Source of the DNA: Glycocaulis albus
GTDB taxonomy: Bacteria > Pseudomonadota > Alphaproteobacteria > Caulobacterales > Maricaulaceae
Reading direction: 5' to 3'
Length of the DNA: 64,000 bases
Assembly (NCBI RefSeq): GCF_014639075.1
Contig: NZ_BMFS01000003.1
Coordinates: 186,001 to 250,000, forward strand
A model generated the notes under the pieces. It did not search any database. It was not told the origin of the DNA and saw only the letters and a list, made by a program, of their open reading frames with translations. Positions 38,896 through 47,784 of this stretch are shown piece after piece; positions within the stretch are counted from its first letter, which is position 1, and every line of letters starts with the position of its first letter. Both the position numbers and the translations under genes were made by a program.

Positions 38896-40221
38896 CTATT
38901 TGCCGATGCAGAACTGGCTGAACACGCGGTCCAGCACGTCCTCGATATCCACCGCACCGGTAAGCTCGCCCAGCGCGCGGATTGCCCGGTTCACTTCTGC
39001 GCCTGCCAGCTCCGGGCGCGAGGCCAGAAGCGATAACGCCTCCTCCAGCGAGCCAAGGGCCCGCTCAACGAGCTGTCGATGGCGGGCACGCGACAAGGGC
39101 GCCGCCTCGGCCCCGCCCAGCCTTGCTACCAGCTCGCCGTCCAGCCAGGCGTTGAAAGCTTGCAGGCCCACCGCCTGCGTGACTGAAACCGCAAAGCTGG
39201 CCACGCCCTCCGGCACGGCAAGGACCGCGCTTCCCAGATCGGTCTTGTTCAGCAGCACGGCATCGCCGGGGCGCAGCATGGCGATGTGTGCCATATCCAG
39301 CGTTTCACGTGAAACGTCGATCATGAGGCAGCGCATGTCGGCGCTCTCGGCCCTGGCGAGCGCCCGGCGCACGCCCTCGGCCTCGATCGTGTCGGATGCT
39401 TCACGCAAGCCGGCGGTATCGGCCATGTAGACGACGAAACCGGCCCGTATCAGGCGCACTTCGACAATGTCGCGTGTGGTGCCGGGAATATCGCTGACGA
39501 TGGCGGCCTCGCGATTGGCCATATAGTTGATAAAACTGGACTTTCCGGCATTGGGCTCGCCGATTACCGCTATCGTGAAGCCGTCGCGTATGCGCTCCCC
39601 GCGATGGTTGTCGGCGAGATGCGCGCGCATGCTGGCGCACAGGGCCTGCAGAGGCGGGCCTGCCCGCTCCGACAGGCCTTCGGGTACATCATCCTCGTCG
39701 GGAAAGTCGATTTCACCCTCAATGGCCGCGAGCGTCTCGATCAGCGCCTCGCGCCACTCGCCATAGAGCGAAGCCAGAGCGCCGCCCATCTGGGCCAGCG
39801 CCTGCAGGCGCTGCGCTTCGGTCTCGGCGTCAATCAGGTCCGCCAGACCTTCGGCCTCTGTCAGATCCATCCGGCCATGGGCAAAGGCGCGCCGTGAAAA
39901 CTCGCCCGGTTCCGCCGGGCGCAAACCTTCGGCCATGAGGGCCTCGATGAGCGCCGCGATGACGGCGGGACCACCATGAATGTGAAACTCGGCAACATCC
40001 TCGCCGGTAAAGCTAGCAGGGCCGGGAAACCAGAGCAGCAGCGCCGTGTCTATGGTCGTGCCGTCAGGGCGCGTCAGTGCTCTCAGCGCGGCACGCCGCG
40101 GCGCCGGCAGCCCGTCCGCCAGAACAGAGAGAACCCGGCCTGCATCCGGCCCGGAAGCGCGCACCACGGCAATGCCTGCGCGCCCGGCACCACTCGCCAG
40201 AGCGAAAATCGTATCGGTCAT
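38896..40221 (-). CDS. mnmE: tRNA modification GTPase MnmE (TrmE)
   Basis: 441 residues. Potassium-activated GTPase partner of MnmG. N-terminal tetrahydrofolate-binding domain ([25 protein letters not shown]), helical domain, and an inserted Ras-like G domain with [15 protein letters not shown] (G1), DIPGTTRD (switch I) and [10 protein letters not shown] (G3); NKTD (G4) is in LLNKTDLG. The C-terminal CIGK with its functional Cys is present. A near-parS (14/16) sits at 39301-39316, read as DVSRETLD. Confidence 0.97.
   Translation of the reverse strand: MTDTIFALASGAGRAGIAVVRASGPDAGRVLSVLADGLPAPRRAALRALTRPDGTTIDTALLLWFPGPASFTGEDVAEFHIHGGPAVIAALIEALMAEGLRPAEPGEFSRRAFAHGRMDLTEAEGLADLIDAETEAQRLQALAQMGGALASLYGEWREALIETLAAIEGEIDFPDEDDVPEGLSERAGPPLQALCASMRAHLADNHRGERIRDGFTIAVIGEPNAGKSSFINYMANREAAIVSDIPGTTRDIVEVRLIRAGFVVYMADTAGLREASDTIEAEGVRRALARAESADMRCLMIDVSRETLDMAHIAMLRPGDAVLLNKTDLGSAVLAVPEGVASFAVSVTQAVGLQAFNAWLDGELVARLGGAEAAPLSRARHRQLVERALGSLEEALSLLASRPELAGAEVNRAIRALGELTGAVDIEDVLDRVFSQFCIGK
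39301..39316. promoter_or_regulatory. parS-like site 3 (14 of 16 bases, palindromic)
   Basis: cgtttcacgtgaaacg: the inner 14 bases equal parS and both outer bases differ symmetrically, keeping a perfect palindrome. Inside mnmE, read as VSRET. Weaker-affinity parS variants of this sort are known in Caulobacter. Confidence 0.8.
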
Positions 40222-40231
40222 GGCGCGGCGT

Positions 40232-40471
40232 CTAGCTGCCGGACTTGCCGCCAGCGGCCTGGTTCATCAGCGACATGAACTGTTTCTGCCATTCCCCACC
40301 CATGCTCATCCAGTTGCGCATAAGCGCATCGGGTTCAAGCGCCTCGATATTCGCACTCATCCGCTTGCTCATTTCGCCGACGAGCTGTTCGTTGAGCGGA
40401 GTCACGTCGGGCAGACCGAAAAAGGCCCGCGCCTCGGCCGGGGTGCAGTCGATTTCGATATTGACCTTCAT
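40232..40471 (-). CDS. DUF6489 family protein
   Basis: 79 residues from ATG 40471. The N-terminus MKVNIEIDCTPAEARAFFGL and the aromatic tail (EWQKQFMSLMNQAAGG) match a small alphaproteobacterial family (DUF6489) often found near mnmE; it looks like a soluble helical protein with a phasin-like character. Function unknown. Ends 10 nt from mnmE's start and probably shares its transcript. Confidence 0.85.
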   Translation of the reverse strand: MKVNIEIDCTPAEARAFFGLPDVTPLNEQLVGEMSKRMSANIEALEPDALMRNWMSMGGEWQKQFMSLMNQAAGGKSGS

Positions 40472-40552
40472 GCCTGCCTCGTCTTGGTTCGGGGGATGGT
40501 GCCTTGTGCGCCGACCATAAGCCGCTCCGCGCCGGAAGCCAAAGGAGACAAC

Positions 40553-41233
40553 ATGTCCGCCGAAACCCTTACCATTTCCACCAAGGACGGCAGCTTCGGC
40601 GCCTATGCGCGCGGGACAGGCCCCGCCATCATCGTGATCCAGGAAATCTTCGGCATCAATCAGGTGATGCGCGATATCTGCGACGATCTGGCCGCCAGCG
40701 GGTACCGGGCCATCTGCCCCGACCTTTTCTGGCGGATCGAGCCAGGCATCGAGCTGACCGACCAGACGGACGCCGAATGGAAGCAGGCTTTTGATCTGTT
40801 TGGTAAGTTCGATCCAGACAAGGGCGTCGAAGACATCGCGGCCACCATCGCCCATGCGCGCGGCGAGGGGGCAGCGAAGGTTGGTGCCGTCGGTTACTGC
40901 CTGGGCGGGCTGCTGGCCTATCTCACGGCGTGCCGCACGGACTGCGATGCGAGCGTCGGCTATTACGGCGTCGGCATCCAGGACCGCCTGGGCGAGGGCG
41001 GCAAGATCACCAAACCCCTGCTGCTACACATTGCCGGCAAGGACCAGTTTGTGCCGCCGGAGGCGCAGAAGGCCGTTATGGACGGGCTGAAATCCAATCC
41101 TAACGTGGAAATGCATCATTATCCGGAGCGCGACCACGCCTTTGCCCGCGTCGGCGGTGCCCATTTCCATCGCGGCGACGCCGAAACGGCCAATAACCGC
41201 ACCATGGCGTTCTTTGACAAGCATCTGGGGTAG
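40553..41233 (+). CDS. Dienelactone hydrolase family protein
   Basis: 226 residues, strong RBS (aaaggag) six nt before the ATG. Catalytic triad of the family is visible: Cys in GAVGYCLGGLLAYL, Asp in AGKDQFVPPEAQ, His in PERDHAFARVG; the Glu of VIQEIFGINQVM is also family-typical. These enzymes open lactones such as dienelactone in aromatic degradation, but many homologues have other esterase roles. No aromatic-degradation genes are nearby. Divergent from the DUF6489 gene. Confidence 0.92.
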   Translation: MSAETLTISTKDGSFGAYARGTGPAIIVIQEIFGINQVMRDICDDLAASGYRAICPDLFWRIEPGIELTDQTDAEWKQAFDLFGKFDPDKGVEDIAATIAHARGEGAAKVGAVGYCLGGLLAYLTACRTDCDASVGYYGVGIQDRLGEGGKITKPLLLHIAGKDQFVPPEAQKAVMDGLKSNPNVEMHHYPERDHAFARVGGAHFHRGDAETANNRTMAFFDKHLG

Positions 41234-41301
41234 GGGGCTGGGCTGGTCATCAGCCACCTTATGCGGGTGGACTGTCTTATGTGCGGCTTGCCTCTCCACC
41301 G

Positions 41302-41425
41302 GGGTCCCCCGCCCCGACGGGGGACCCATGGGAAAAACCCAGTGCGTGGACATGGACCCCGGCTCAGGGGCCGGGGACCCGGATATGGTTCTTAGCTTTC
41401 GCCGGAATGACGAAGGGCGAAAGAC
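41302..41425. repeat. Palindromic intergenic repeat element
   Basis: Two hairpins between convergent genes: a perfect 9-bp stem (gggtccccc 41302-41310 / gggggaccc 41319-41327) and a 7-bp stem (ccccggc 41357-41363 / gccgggg 41370-41376), followed by ctttcgccggaatgacga. That tail and the ggacccc/ggggacc blocks resemble extragenic palindromic repeats scattered through many alphaproteobacterial genomes. May serve as a bidirectional terminator. Confidence 0.6.
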
Positions 41426-41431
41426 CTAGCC

Positions 41432-42061
41432 CTATTCCGCGCTTGCCTTTTGCCAGCTTTCCAAGGCCGTCAGCCGCTCCCAATAGGCCTGTATGGCGGG
41501 TGGCGCGTCTTTCAGCTGGCGGATAATCTTCAGTAAATACAACAGGTAACCGACTGATATGTCGGCAGCCGTAAAGCGGTCAGCGGCCAGCCAGTCGCGG
41601 CCTTCGAGCCCGCGCGTCGCGATCAGCTGAAGATGCTTTTCAACTTCCTTCTTGGCCCAGCGGGCGATGCCCTCATTGCGCTGGGCTTCGGGCAGGAGGG
41701 TGGTATGGGCCAGCAGCAAGTTCACCGGCATGCCCAGCGAGCCCTCGGCATAGTGCAGCCATTCCAGATAGCGCGGGTAACCGGATTCAGACGGGTCCAC
41801 ACGCAAAGGCGTCGGGCCGTATCGATTGATGAGGTATTCCAGGATCGCAACCGATTCCAGGATCACCGTGTCACCGTCTTTCAGGGCCGGGATTTTCTGT
41901 AAGGGGTGGATCTTGCGGTATTCATCGCCGCCCACATTGCCCCGGTCAAAGGCCACACGCTCCAGCCGGTAATCCAGCCCCATCTCCTCCATCGCCCAGC
42001 GGGCGCGGATGGAACGGGTCATGGGGGCGTGGAACAGGATCAGGTTTGCGTCGTGGCTCAT
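41432..42061 (-). CDS. Glutathione S-transferase family protein
   Basis: 209 residues. Thioredoxin-like N-terminal domain (NLILFHAPMTRSIRARWAMEEMGLDY in parts), with the glutathione gamma-glutamyl site LQKIPALKDGDTVILESVAI (ES pair), and an all-helical C-terminal domain containing LAADRFTAADISVGYLL, the N-capping box typical of GSTs. The catalytic Ser/Cys position is unclear (PMTRS). Substrate unknown. Follows rho on the minus strand by 144 nt. Confidence 0.92.
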   Translation of the reverse strand: MSHDANLILFHAPMTRSIRARWAMEEMGLDYRLERVAFDRGNVGGDEYRKIHPLQKIPALKDGDTVILESVAILEYLINRYGPTPLRVDPSESGYPRYLEWLHYAEGSLGMPVNLLLAHTTLLPEAQRNEGIARWAKKEVEKHLQLIATRGLEGRDWLAADRFTAADISVGYLLYLLKIIRQLKDAPPAIQAYWERLTALESWQKASAE

Positions 42062-42205
42062 CGCTTCAAGCTCCAGATCAACAAAATGGACCTGACCTCC
42101 CGAAGAACCAGCCAGATCAGAACCAACGTAAGTCTGCTCATGAGAAACACCTTTCTGAACAACGCGTCCAGAGTGAGGTGATTTGAATGGGGGGTGGCTA
42201 AAGCC

Positions 42206-43534
42206 CTACGTATTCATCGAGTCGAAGAACTCGTCATTGGTCTTGGTTTCTTTCAGTTTGCCAAGCAGGAAGTCGATCGCGTCCTGCGGGCCCATCGGGT
42301 TGAGGATGCGGCGCAGCACATAGGTCTTGGCGAGATTCTTCTTGTCGACCAGCAGCTCCTCTTTCCGGGTGCCGGATTTGAGGATGTCGATGGCCGGGAA
42401 GACGCGCTTGTCGGCGACTTTCCGGTCAAGGACAATCTCGGAATTACCCGTACCCTTGAACTCCTCGAAAATCACCTCGTCCATGCGGCTGCCGGTATCG
42501 ATGAGGGCGGTCGCGATGATCGTCAGCGAACCGCCTTCCTCGATATTGCGGGCCGCGCCGAAGAAGCGCTTCGGGCGTTGCAGGGCGTTGGCATCCACAC
42601 CGCCAGTCAGCACCTTGCCGGAGCTTGGCACCACCGTGTTGTAGGCGCGGCCAAGGCGGGTGATGGAATCCAGAAGGATCACCACATCGCGGCCATGTTC
42701 GACCAGACGCTTGGCTTTCTCGATCACCATTTCGGCGACCTGGACGTGGCGCGTGGCCGGCTCGTCGAAGGTCGAAGCGATAACCTCGCCCTTCACGGTA
42801 CGCTGCATGTCGGTCACTTCCTCCGGGCGCTCATCGATGAGCAGTACCATGAGGTAGCATTCCGGGTGATTGGTCTCGATGGCGTGGGCGATATTCTGCA
42901 GAACCATCGTCTTGCCCGTGCGCGGCGGGGCGACGATCAGCGCGCGCTGGCCCTTGCCGAGCGGTGCAACGATGTCGATCACGCGGCCCGTACGGTCCTT
43001 CTTGGTCGGGTCCGGGTTTTCCATGATGAACCGGCTCTCGGGATAGAGCGGGGTCAGATTGTCGAAATGGACCTTGTGCTTGGCCTGATCGGTGGGCTGG
43101 AAGTTGATCGCGTTGACTTTGAGAAGCGCGAAATAGCGCTCGCCATCGCGCGGCGCGCGAATCTCCCCGTCCACCGTGTCGCCATTGCGCAGGCCGAATT
43201 TGCGGATCTGGTTGGGCGACACATAAATATCGTCCGGCCCGGCCAGGTAGTTGGCCTCTGGCGAGCGCAGGAAGCCGAACCCGTCCTGCAGCACTTCCAG
43301 CGTGCCGCCGCCATGAATCTCCACGCCTTCCTCGGCCAGCGCCTTCAGGATCGCAAACATCATGCCCTGCTTTCGCAGCGAGGCGGCGTTCTCGATATCG
43401 AGGCTCTCGGCGAGCTGGAGAAGGTCTGCCGGAGACTTTTCCTTCAGCTCCTGCAAGGACATGCGCCGTCCATCAGGGGTCGGCGTTGCGATGTCGTCGA
43501 GATCGGTTTCGGGGGTGTCGTTCTGGTCGGTCAT
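42206..43534 (-). CDS. rho: Transcription termination factor Rho
   Basis: 442 residues from ATG 43534. Hexameric RNA helicase that ends many transcripts. The short variable N-terminus (to about residue 25) is followed by the Rho N-domain ([19 protein letters not shown]), the RNA-binding cold-shock-like domain ([22 protein letters not shown]), Walker A ([15 protein letters not shown]), Walker B ([15 protein letters not shown]) and the Q/R-loop regions near [19 protein letters not shown]. The 274-nt region upstream holds no gene and could be a long leader; rho leaders often carry autoregulation. Confidence 0.98.
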   Translation of the reverse strand: MTDQNDTPETDLDDIATPTPDGRRMSLQELKEKSPADLLQLAESLDIENAASLRKQGMMFAILKALAEEGVEIHGGGTLEVLQDGFGFLRSPEANYLAGPDDIYVSPNQIRKFGLRNGDTVDGEIRAPRDGERYFALLKVNAINFQPTDQAKHKVHFDNLTPLYPESRFIMENPDPTKKDRTGRVIDIVAPLGKGQRALIVAPPRTGKTMVLQNIAHAIETNHPECYLMVLLIDERPEEVTDMQRTVKGEVIASTFDEPATRHVQVAEMVIEKAKRLVEHGRDVVILLDSITRLGRAYNTVVPSSGKVLTGGVDANALQRPKRFFGAARNIEEGGSLTIIATALIDTGSRMDEVIFEEFKGTGNSEIVLDRKVADKRVFPAIDILKSGTRKEELLVDKKNLAKTYVLRRILNPMGPQDAIDFLLGKLKETKTNDEFFDSMNT

Positions 43535-43808
43535 GGGGAGATCTTTTTGTAGAGCGGACGGAATAATGAACAGCCGGGGCCGGGAACGGCCGTCAAGATA
43601 AGCAGCCATGCCTCTGGACCAATGCCCCGGCATGTTCTGCTGGTTCCTGGCCCGCGATCGCCAGCTGTGAGGCCTGCGTGCGGGTGCTGATGTGTTCTCG
43701 AGGGCGTGCACATTGGCAAAGCGGTCCGCCTGCAACTGCACGATAAGGGGGGAAGCCGTCCGCAAGCGGCCGGTTACCGGCTAGGCGTGACACATGGCCG
43801 GGCCGGCG

Positions 43809-44255
43809 TCAAGCAAAAGGCTTCAGTATCGCCAGAAGCACAATGATGATCACCGCAATCGCCGGGACTTCGTTCATGATGCGCCAGAATTTCTCGCTGC
43901 GCGGGCGTTCCCCCGCGGCAAAGCGTCTTGCGCTGGCAGCGTAAAAGCCGTGAATGCCGGACAGCGCAATGACAAACGCCAGCTTGGCATGGAACCAGCC
44001 CTGGCTGAACAGGGCAGGGTTAGCCGCGATCATCAAAACGGCAAAGAGCCAGACCGCGACAAGCGCCGGGCCCATGATGATGCGATTGAGGTTCTTTTCC
44101 TGGGTGAGAAGCGCCGCCTCCAGCTCCCCGCCAGGCTGTGCCGTGTGGTGGTACACGAACAGGCGCGGCAGGTAGAGCATGCCGGCCATCCAGAAGATCA
44201 CGGCTATGATGTGCAGGGCCTTAAGCACATCATAATGGGGCAGGAGGAAATCCAT
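43809..44255 (-). CDS. hemJ: Protoporphyrinogen IX oxidase HemJ
   Basis: 148 residues with four membrane segments. HemJ is the heme-dependent oxidase that converts protoporphyrinogen IX to protoporphyrin IX in most alphaproteobacteria. Typical: YDVLKALHIIAVIFWMAGMLYLPRLFVYH (quoted in parts: FWMAGMLYLPRLFVYH), with conserved His in LKALHI, and WFHAKLAFVIALSGIHGFY. Its start overlaps the hemH stop by 1 nt, giving the last two steps of heme synthesis side by side. Confidence 0.93.
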   Translation of the reverse strand: MDFLLPHYDVLKALHIIAVIFWMAGMLYLPRLFVYHHTAQPGGELEAALLTQEKNLNRIIMGPALVAVWLFAVLMIAANPALFSQGWFHAKLAFVIALSGIHGFYAASARRFAAGERPRSEKFWRIMNEVPAIAVIIIVLLAILKPFA

Positions 44256-45319
44256 CAGGCGGCCTCGGGCTTGCTTTCCGCTGATTTATAAACCGCTTCG
44301 CGGCAGGGGCAGCGGCCAAATTCAGCCGGGCATACTGGCGTGCCTCCAGGCGGCTTCAGCCCAACCGGGCCGTTGAGTGCCGAAACCACCAGGCCGGCCA
44401 GTGCCTTGATGAAATCCGGCGTTACGCCCAGAGCCGGCACGCGCGCATAGCCCGCTGCGCCGTGCTCATGCGCCAGCTCGGCATATTCCTCGTCCAGCTC
44501 CACGAGTGTCTCGATATGCTCGGACACAAAGGCGATCGGCGAGAGGATGATGTGTTTTCCCTCCTTGGCCGCCTCTTCCACCGTCTCTTCGGTCGACGGC
44601 CCAATCCATTCAAGCGGGCCGACCTTGGACTGGAAACAGGTGATGTGGTCGCTCAGCTCCGGCAGTAGCGCGGTTACCGCCTTCACCGTCTCCTCAACCT
44701 GCCACTGATAGGGGTCGCCGCGCTGGATCGTCACCTCTGGCAGGCCATGGGCGGAATGAAGCACGCGCACATTCTGCGGCCTTCCCGCCTTCTCCCAGGC
44801 TTCGCGGATCAGACCGGCATGGGCGGCGATAAAATCAGTCTCGCGCGGAAAACAGCATATCGTGCGGCCTTCCGGCCCGCCTGCATCCCGCCAGGCTTTC
44901 AGCGAGCTCGCGGTCGTCGTTGTCGAGAACTGCGGATAGAGGGGGAGCAGAACTATTTCGTCAGCGCCCCAGGCCTTCACCGCCTCCACAGCCTCATGGG
45001 TAAACGGGTGCCAGTAGCGCATGGCGAGAAAACAGCGGATCTCATCGCCGGGCAGGGCTTTATTGAGGGCTGCCGTGAGCGCTTCGGCCTGACGGGTGGT
45101 CTCCGGCACGATGGGTGAGCCGCCGCCCATCTTGGCGTATTCTTTTGCTGCCTTGGGCCCGCGCGTGGTGGAAATAAGCCAGGCGAGCAGTGGCCGGACA
45201 GGCCACGGCGCATAGATGATAGCCGGATCATTGAAAAGATTGCGCAGGAAAGGCTTCACGCTGTCCTGACCATCCGGCCCGCCCAGATTGAACAGTACGA
45301 CAGCGATTTTGCGGCTCAT
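44255..45319 (-). CDS. hemH: Ferrochelatase
   Basis: 354 residues. Inserts Fe(II) into protoporphyrin IX to make heme. N-terminus KIAVVLFNLGGPDGQDSVKPFL is canonical; FLAMRYWHPFTHEAVEAV, VRVLHSAHGLPEVTIQRGDPY (active-site His in SAHGLP) and LSPIAFVSEHIETLVELD (E/H pair) follow. The C-terminal cysteine-bearing tail (VCPAEFGRCPC) could hold a [2Fe-2S] cluster as in some ferrochelatases. Coupled to hemJ. Confidence 0.97.
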   Translation of the reverse strand: MSRKIAVVLFNLGGPDGQDSVKPFLRNLFNDPAIIYAPWPVRPLLAWLISTTRGPKAAKEYAKMGGGSPIVPETTRQAEALTAALNKALPGDEIRCFLAMRYWHPFTHEAVEAVKAWGADEIVLLPLYPQFSTTTTASSLKAWRDAGGPEGRTICCFPRETDFIAAHAGLIREAWEKAGRPQNVRVLHSAHGLPEVTIQRGDPYQWQVEETVKAVTALLPELSDHITCFQSKVGPLEWIGPSTEETVEEAAKEGKHIILSPIAFVSEHIETLVELDEEYAELAHEHGAAGYARVPALGVTPDFIKALAGLVVSALNGPVGLKPPGGTPVCPAEFGRCPCREAVYKSAESKPEAA

Positions 45320-45347
45320 GACTGCCTCCGGCTTGGCTTGACGCGCG

Positions 45348-46373
45348 CTACTGCCCGCGGATGAGCGCCAGCAGCTCGCTTACATGTTCAGGCGGCACAT
45401 CAGGATTGATGCCGTGTCCGAGATTGAAGACATAGGGCCGCCCCCTCCATGCGTCGAGCAAACGGCTGACCTCCGATTTCAGCGCCTCACCGCCCGCCTT
45501 GAGCACTGCCGGATCGAGCTGACCCTGCACGGGCATCGAGCGCGGCAAGTTCGCTACAGCCCACTCGGTATCCAGCCCGTGATCGGTGGCTATGGCGTCA
45601 ATCCCGGTTTCTCCGGCATAGCGCACATAGTGCGGGCCGGCCCCTTTGGGAAAGCCGATGACCGGGGCAGTGATACCGGCAGCGCGCAGCCGCTCCACAA
45701 TGCGCCGCGTCGGCGCGATGACCACACGGTTGAACAGGGGCGCAGGCAGGCCTTCAGCCCAGCTTTCGAAGATTTTCAACACATCTGCGCCGGCCTTTGC
45801 CTGAGCGATGAGATAATCAGCCGTCGCATCGGCAAGGTTGGCGAGGAGCCGGTCAAACGTCTCTGGCTCGCTCCAGGCGGCGGTGCGCGCCTTCCAGCGG
45901 TCTTTCGATCCACCGCCCTCAATCATGTAGGTCGCCACAGTCCACGGGGCGCCGGCAAAGCCAATAAGCGTGCAGCTGTCAGGCAGGCCTGCGCGCACGC
46001 GTTTCAAGGTCTCACACACCGGTGACAGCCGGTCGGCAGCCCCTTGCGGCCCAAGAGCTGCCAAAGCCTCGAGACTCATTGGCGCCAGGCGCGGGCCCTC
46101 ACCCTTCTCAAACCAGACCTTCTGGCCCATGGCATGGGGGATGAGCAATATGTCGGCAAAGACGATGGAGGCATCGAAGCCGTAGCGGCGGATGGGCTGC
46201 AGCGTCACTTCGGCAGCCGCTTCCGGGCTCAGGCAGAAGGCAATGAAATCAGGCTGCTGCGCACGCACGGCCCGGTATTCGGGCAGGTAGCGGCCCGCCT
46301 GCCGCATGAGCCAGACCGGCGGTGTCTTCAGGGTCTCTCCACCCAGAACCTTCAAAAGTGCGCGTCCGGTCAT
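45348..46373 (-). CDS. hemE: Uroporphyrinogen decarboxylase
   Basis: 341 residues. Removes four carboxyls from uroporphyrinogen III in heme synthesis. Signature PPVWLMRQAGRYLPEYRAVR, then FADILLIPHAMGQKVWF, GFAGAPWTVATYMIEGGGSKD and NLGHGINPDVPPEHV at the end. It starts exactly at the left border of the putative replication origin, as hemE does in Caulobacter, and is transcribed away from it. Confidence 0.98.
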   Translation of the reverse strand: MTGRALLKVLGGETLKTPPVWLMRQAGRYLPEYRAVRAQQPDFIAFCLSPEAAAEVTLQPIRRYGFDASIVFADILLIPHAMGQKVWFEKGEGPRLAPMSLEALAALGPQGAADRLSPVCETLKRVRAGLPDSCTLIGFAGAPWTVATYMIEGGGSKDRWKARTAAWSEPETFDRLLANLADATADYLIAQAKAGADVLKIFESWAEGLPAPLFNRVVIAPTRRIVERLRAAGITAPVIGFPKGAGPHYVRYAGETGIDAIATDHGLDTEWAVANLPRSMPVQGQLDPAVLKAGGEALKSEVSRLLDAWRGRPYVFNLGHGINPDVPPEHVSELLALIRGQ

Positions 46374-46535
46374 GGACCACTACCCCTTCATATGATCGGA
46401 TCCTGCCAGCCAGCACCTGGCGGGGGGCCTGGGTGATTTCTTCCATACCTTTTTCTTTTAATGGAAAAAGAAAATTTGGGAGGAGATGAGTCGTAGGCCT
46501 GTCAGCATCGTGGAAAACGCTGTTTCCTTACCGTG

Positions 46536-46544
46536 TTATCCGCA
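46536..46544 (+). promoter_or_regulatory. DnaA-box-like nonamer
   Basis: TTATCCGCA, one mismatch from TTATCCACA. On the opposite strand at 46557-46565 lies TTGCCCACA (two mismatches), arranged symmetrically within the 46542-46571 dyad. Confidence 0.6.
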
Positions 46545-46571
46545 GATTTCACACCCTGTGGGCAAATCTGC
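46542..46571. repeat. Dyad symmetry in the origin gap
   Basis: gcagattt / aaatctgc, eight perfect pairs, with inner caca / tgtg and a three-base asymmetry (ggc). It overlaps the DnaA-like nonamer and could fold as a cruciform or hold paired initiator boxes. It has no T-run, so it is not a terminator. Confidence 0.6.
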
Positions 46572-46608
46572 CGCACTGGCGGACATGCGCGCTGTGTTGA
46601 TTTTGCGA

Positions 46609-46623
46609 TTAACCCAAAATTCA
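46609..46623 (+). promoter_or_regulatory. Second CtrA-like site (one mismatch)
   Basis: TTAA-N7-TTCA (N7 = cccaaaa), 21 bp from the perfect site, i.e. about two helical turns, which would place both on one DNA face. Confidence 0.45.
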
Positions 46624-46629
46624 TATTGT

Positions 46630-46644
46630 TTAACAATTTATTAA
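46630..46644 (+). promoter_or_regulatory. CtrA box in the putative origin
   Basis: TTAA-N7-TTAA exact (N7 = caattta). In Caulobacter CtrA bound at Cori blocks replication in swarmer cells; this is the expected place and motif. Confidence 0.7.
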
Positions 46645-46842
46645 GCTGGCAGGCCGGCCGGGGATAGAAGATGCAGCTATCAGGGTTATGCCGGGCAGCT
46701 CCACACGCCATGCTTTTGCGCCGGGCGTGTTATGCGCCGTCGTGGATGAGCGGGGATGGGCTGTGCGTGAATCCGGGCTGCACCGGAGTCGGGGCTGCGC
46801 GCCCGGCATTAGCGGGGACAGGCTGAGCACGTTGCCGACAAC

Positions 46843-46851
46843 TTGTTCACA
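46843..46851 (+). promoter_or_regulatory. DnaA-box-like nonamer
   Basis: TTGTTCACA, one mismatch from TTATNCACA, 76 nt before the PPDK-regulator start. Confidence 0.45.
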
Positions 46852-46926
46852 GGCCGGGCGGAACGGGCTAACGCTTGATCTGACACCCGACGGGACCGGG
46901 ACCAAACCGCCTTCAGGAAGGATACC

Positions 46927-47784
46927 ATGCCAGCTTCCCAGCGCGCGCCGGACATAAAGACCTATTTTCATGTTCACATGATCTCCGATTCCACGGGTGA
47001 GACACTGATGAGCGCCATGCGCGCATCGGCCGCCCAGTTTGAACGGGGCCAGCCAATAGAACATCTCTTCGCGCTGGTGCGCTCGCCGCGCCAGATGGAC
47101 CGGGCGCTGGAGCATGTGGCGGCCTTTCCGGGTGTTGTCATGTACACCGTGGTCAATACCGAGCTGCGCGAGGCTCTGGAAACACGCTGCGCGGAGCTTT
47201 CCATTCCTGCGATCGCCCTTCTTGATCCGATCGAGACCACGCTCTCAGCCTATCTCGGCGCGCCCATGACGGGCCGGGCCGGTGCCCAGCGTACGCTCGA
47301 TGCGGATTACTACAGGCGTATCGAGGCGATGAATTACTGCATGGCCCATGATGACGGGCAGGGTGATGATCTGGCGAGCGCGGATGTGATCCTGCTGGGC
47401 ATCAGCCGGACCTCGAAAACCCCTACTTCTATTTATCTGGGCAATCGCGGTGTGCGGGCAGCCAATATTCCGCTGGTGCCCGAAACACCCCTGCCACCCG
47501 ATCTGTTCTCGCTGAAAAAGCCCGTTCTGGTAGGGCTTTATGCCACGCCTGAGCGGATAATCCAGATCCGGCGCAACCGGCTCCTGAACCTGAATGAGGA
47601 CCGCTCGACCGAGTATGTTGATGAAGGTGCGGTCAAGGACGAGCTGATTTTCGCCAAGCGCCTGTTTGCACGCCACAATGTTCCCTCGATTGATGTCACG
47701 CGGCGATCCATCGAGGAGACAGCGGCCAAGATCATCAATCTTCTCACCGAACACCGGGGCAAGATGTCAGGGGGCAAGCCATGA
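46927..47784 (+). CDS. Pyruvate,phosphate dikinase / PEP synthase regulatory protein (DUF299)
   Basis: 285 residues. Bifunctional kinase/pyrophosphorylase that switches PPDK (or PEP synthase) by Thr phosphorylation. N-terminus FHVHMISDSTGETLMSAMRA is typical; the P-loop is GISRTSKTPTSIYLGNRG; later DLFSLKKPVLVGLYATPERIIQIRRNRL is conserved (core LVGL-x-PERL). RBS aaggat lies before the ATG. First gene right of the putative origin, in the position of RP001/CC_0001 beside Caulobacter Cori (from memory). Starts a chain of genes that overlap by 4 nt each. Confidence 0.95.
   Translation: MPASQRAPDIKTYFHVHMISDSTGETLMSAMRASAAQFERGQPIEHLFALVRSPRQMDRALEHVAAFPGVVMYTVVNTELREALETRCAELSIPAIALLDPIETTLSAYLGAPMTGRAGAQRTLDADYYRRIEAMNYCMAHDDGQGDDLASADVILLGISRTSKTPTSIYLGNRGVRAANIPLVPETPLPPDLFSLKKPVLVGLYATPERIIQIRRNRLLNLNEDRSTEYVDEGAVKDELIFAKRLFARHNVPSIDVTRRSIEETAAKIINLLTEHRGKMSGGKP

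Larger units (their letters stand above)
46374..46926. other. Putative chromosomal replication origin (Cori-like)
   Basis: Gene-free 553 bp between hemE (minus) and the PPDK-regulator gene (plus), the exact flanking genes of Caulobacter Cori. Two AT-rich tracts (46441-46478 and about 46596-46646) stand out. It holds a perfect CtrA box (46630-46644) with a second near-box (46609-46623), DnaA-box-like nonamers (46536-46544; 46843-46851) and a dyad (46542-46571). Genes read outward on both sides for several kb, and parAB and parS lie 7-11 kb away. Short open frames here show no coding signs. Confidence 0.8.

Noticed and set aside
46688-46957. Short open frames in the origin gap as genes
   Set aside because: No RBS, no family resemblance, and they overlap the PPDK-regulator start and origin motifs.
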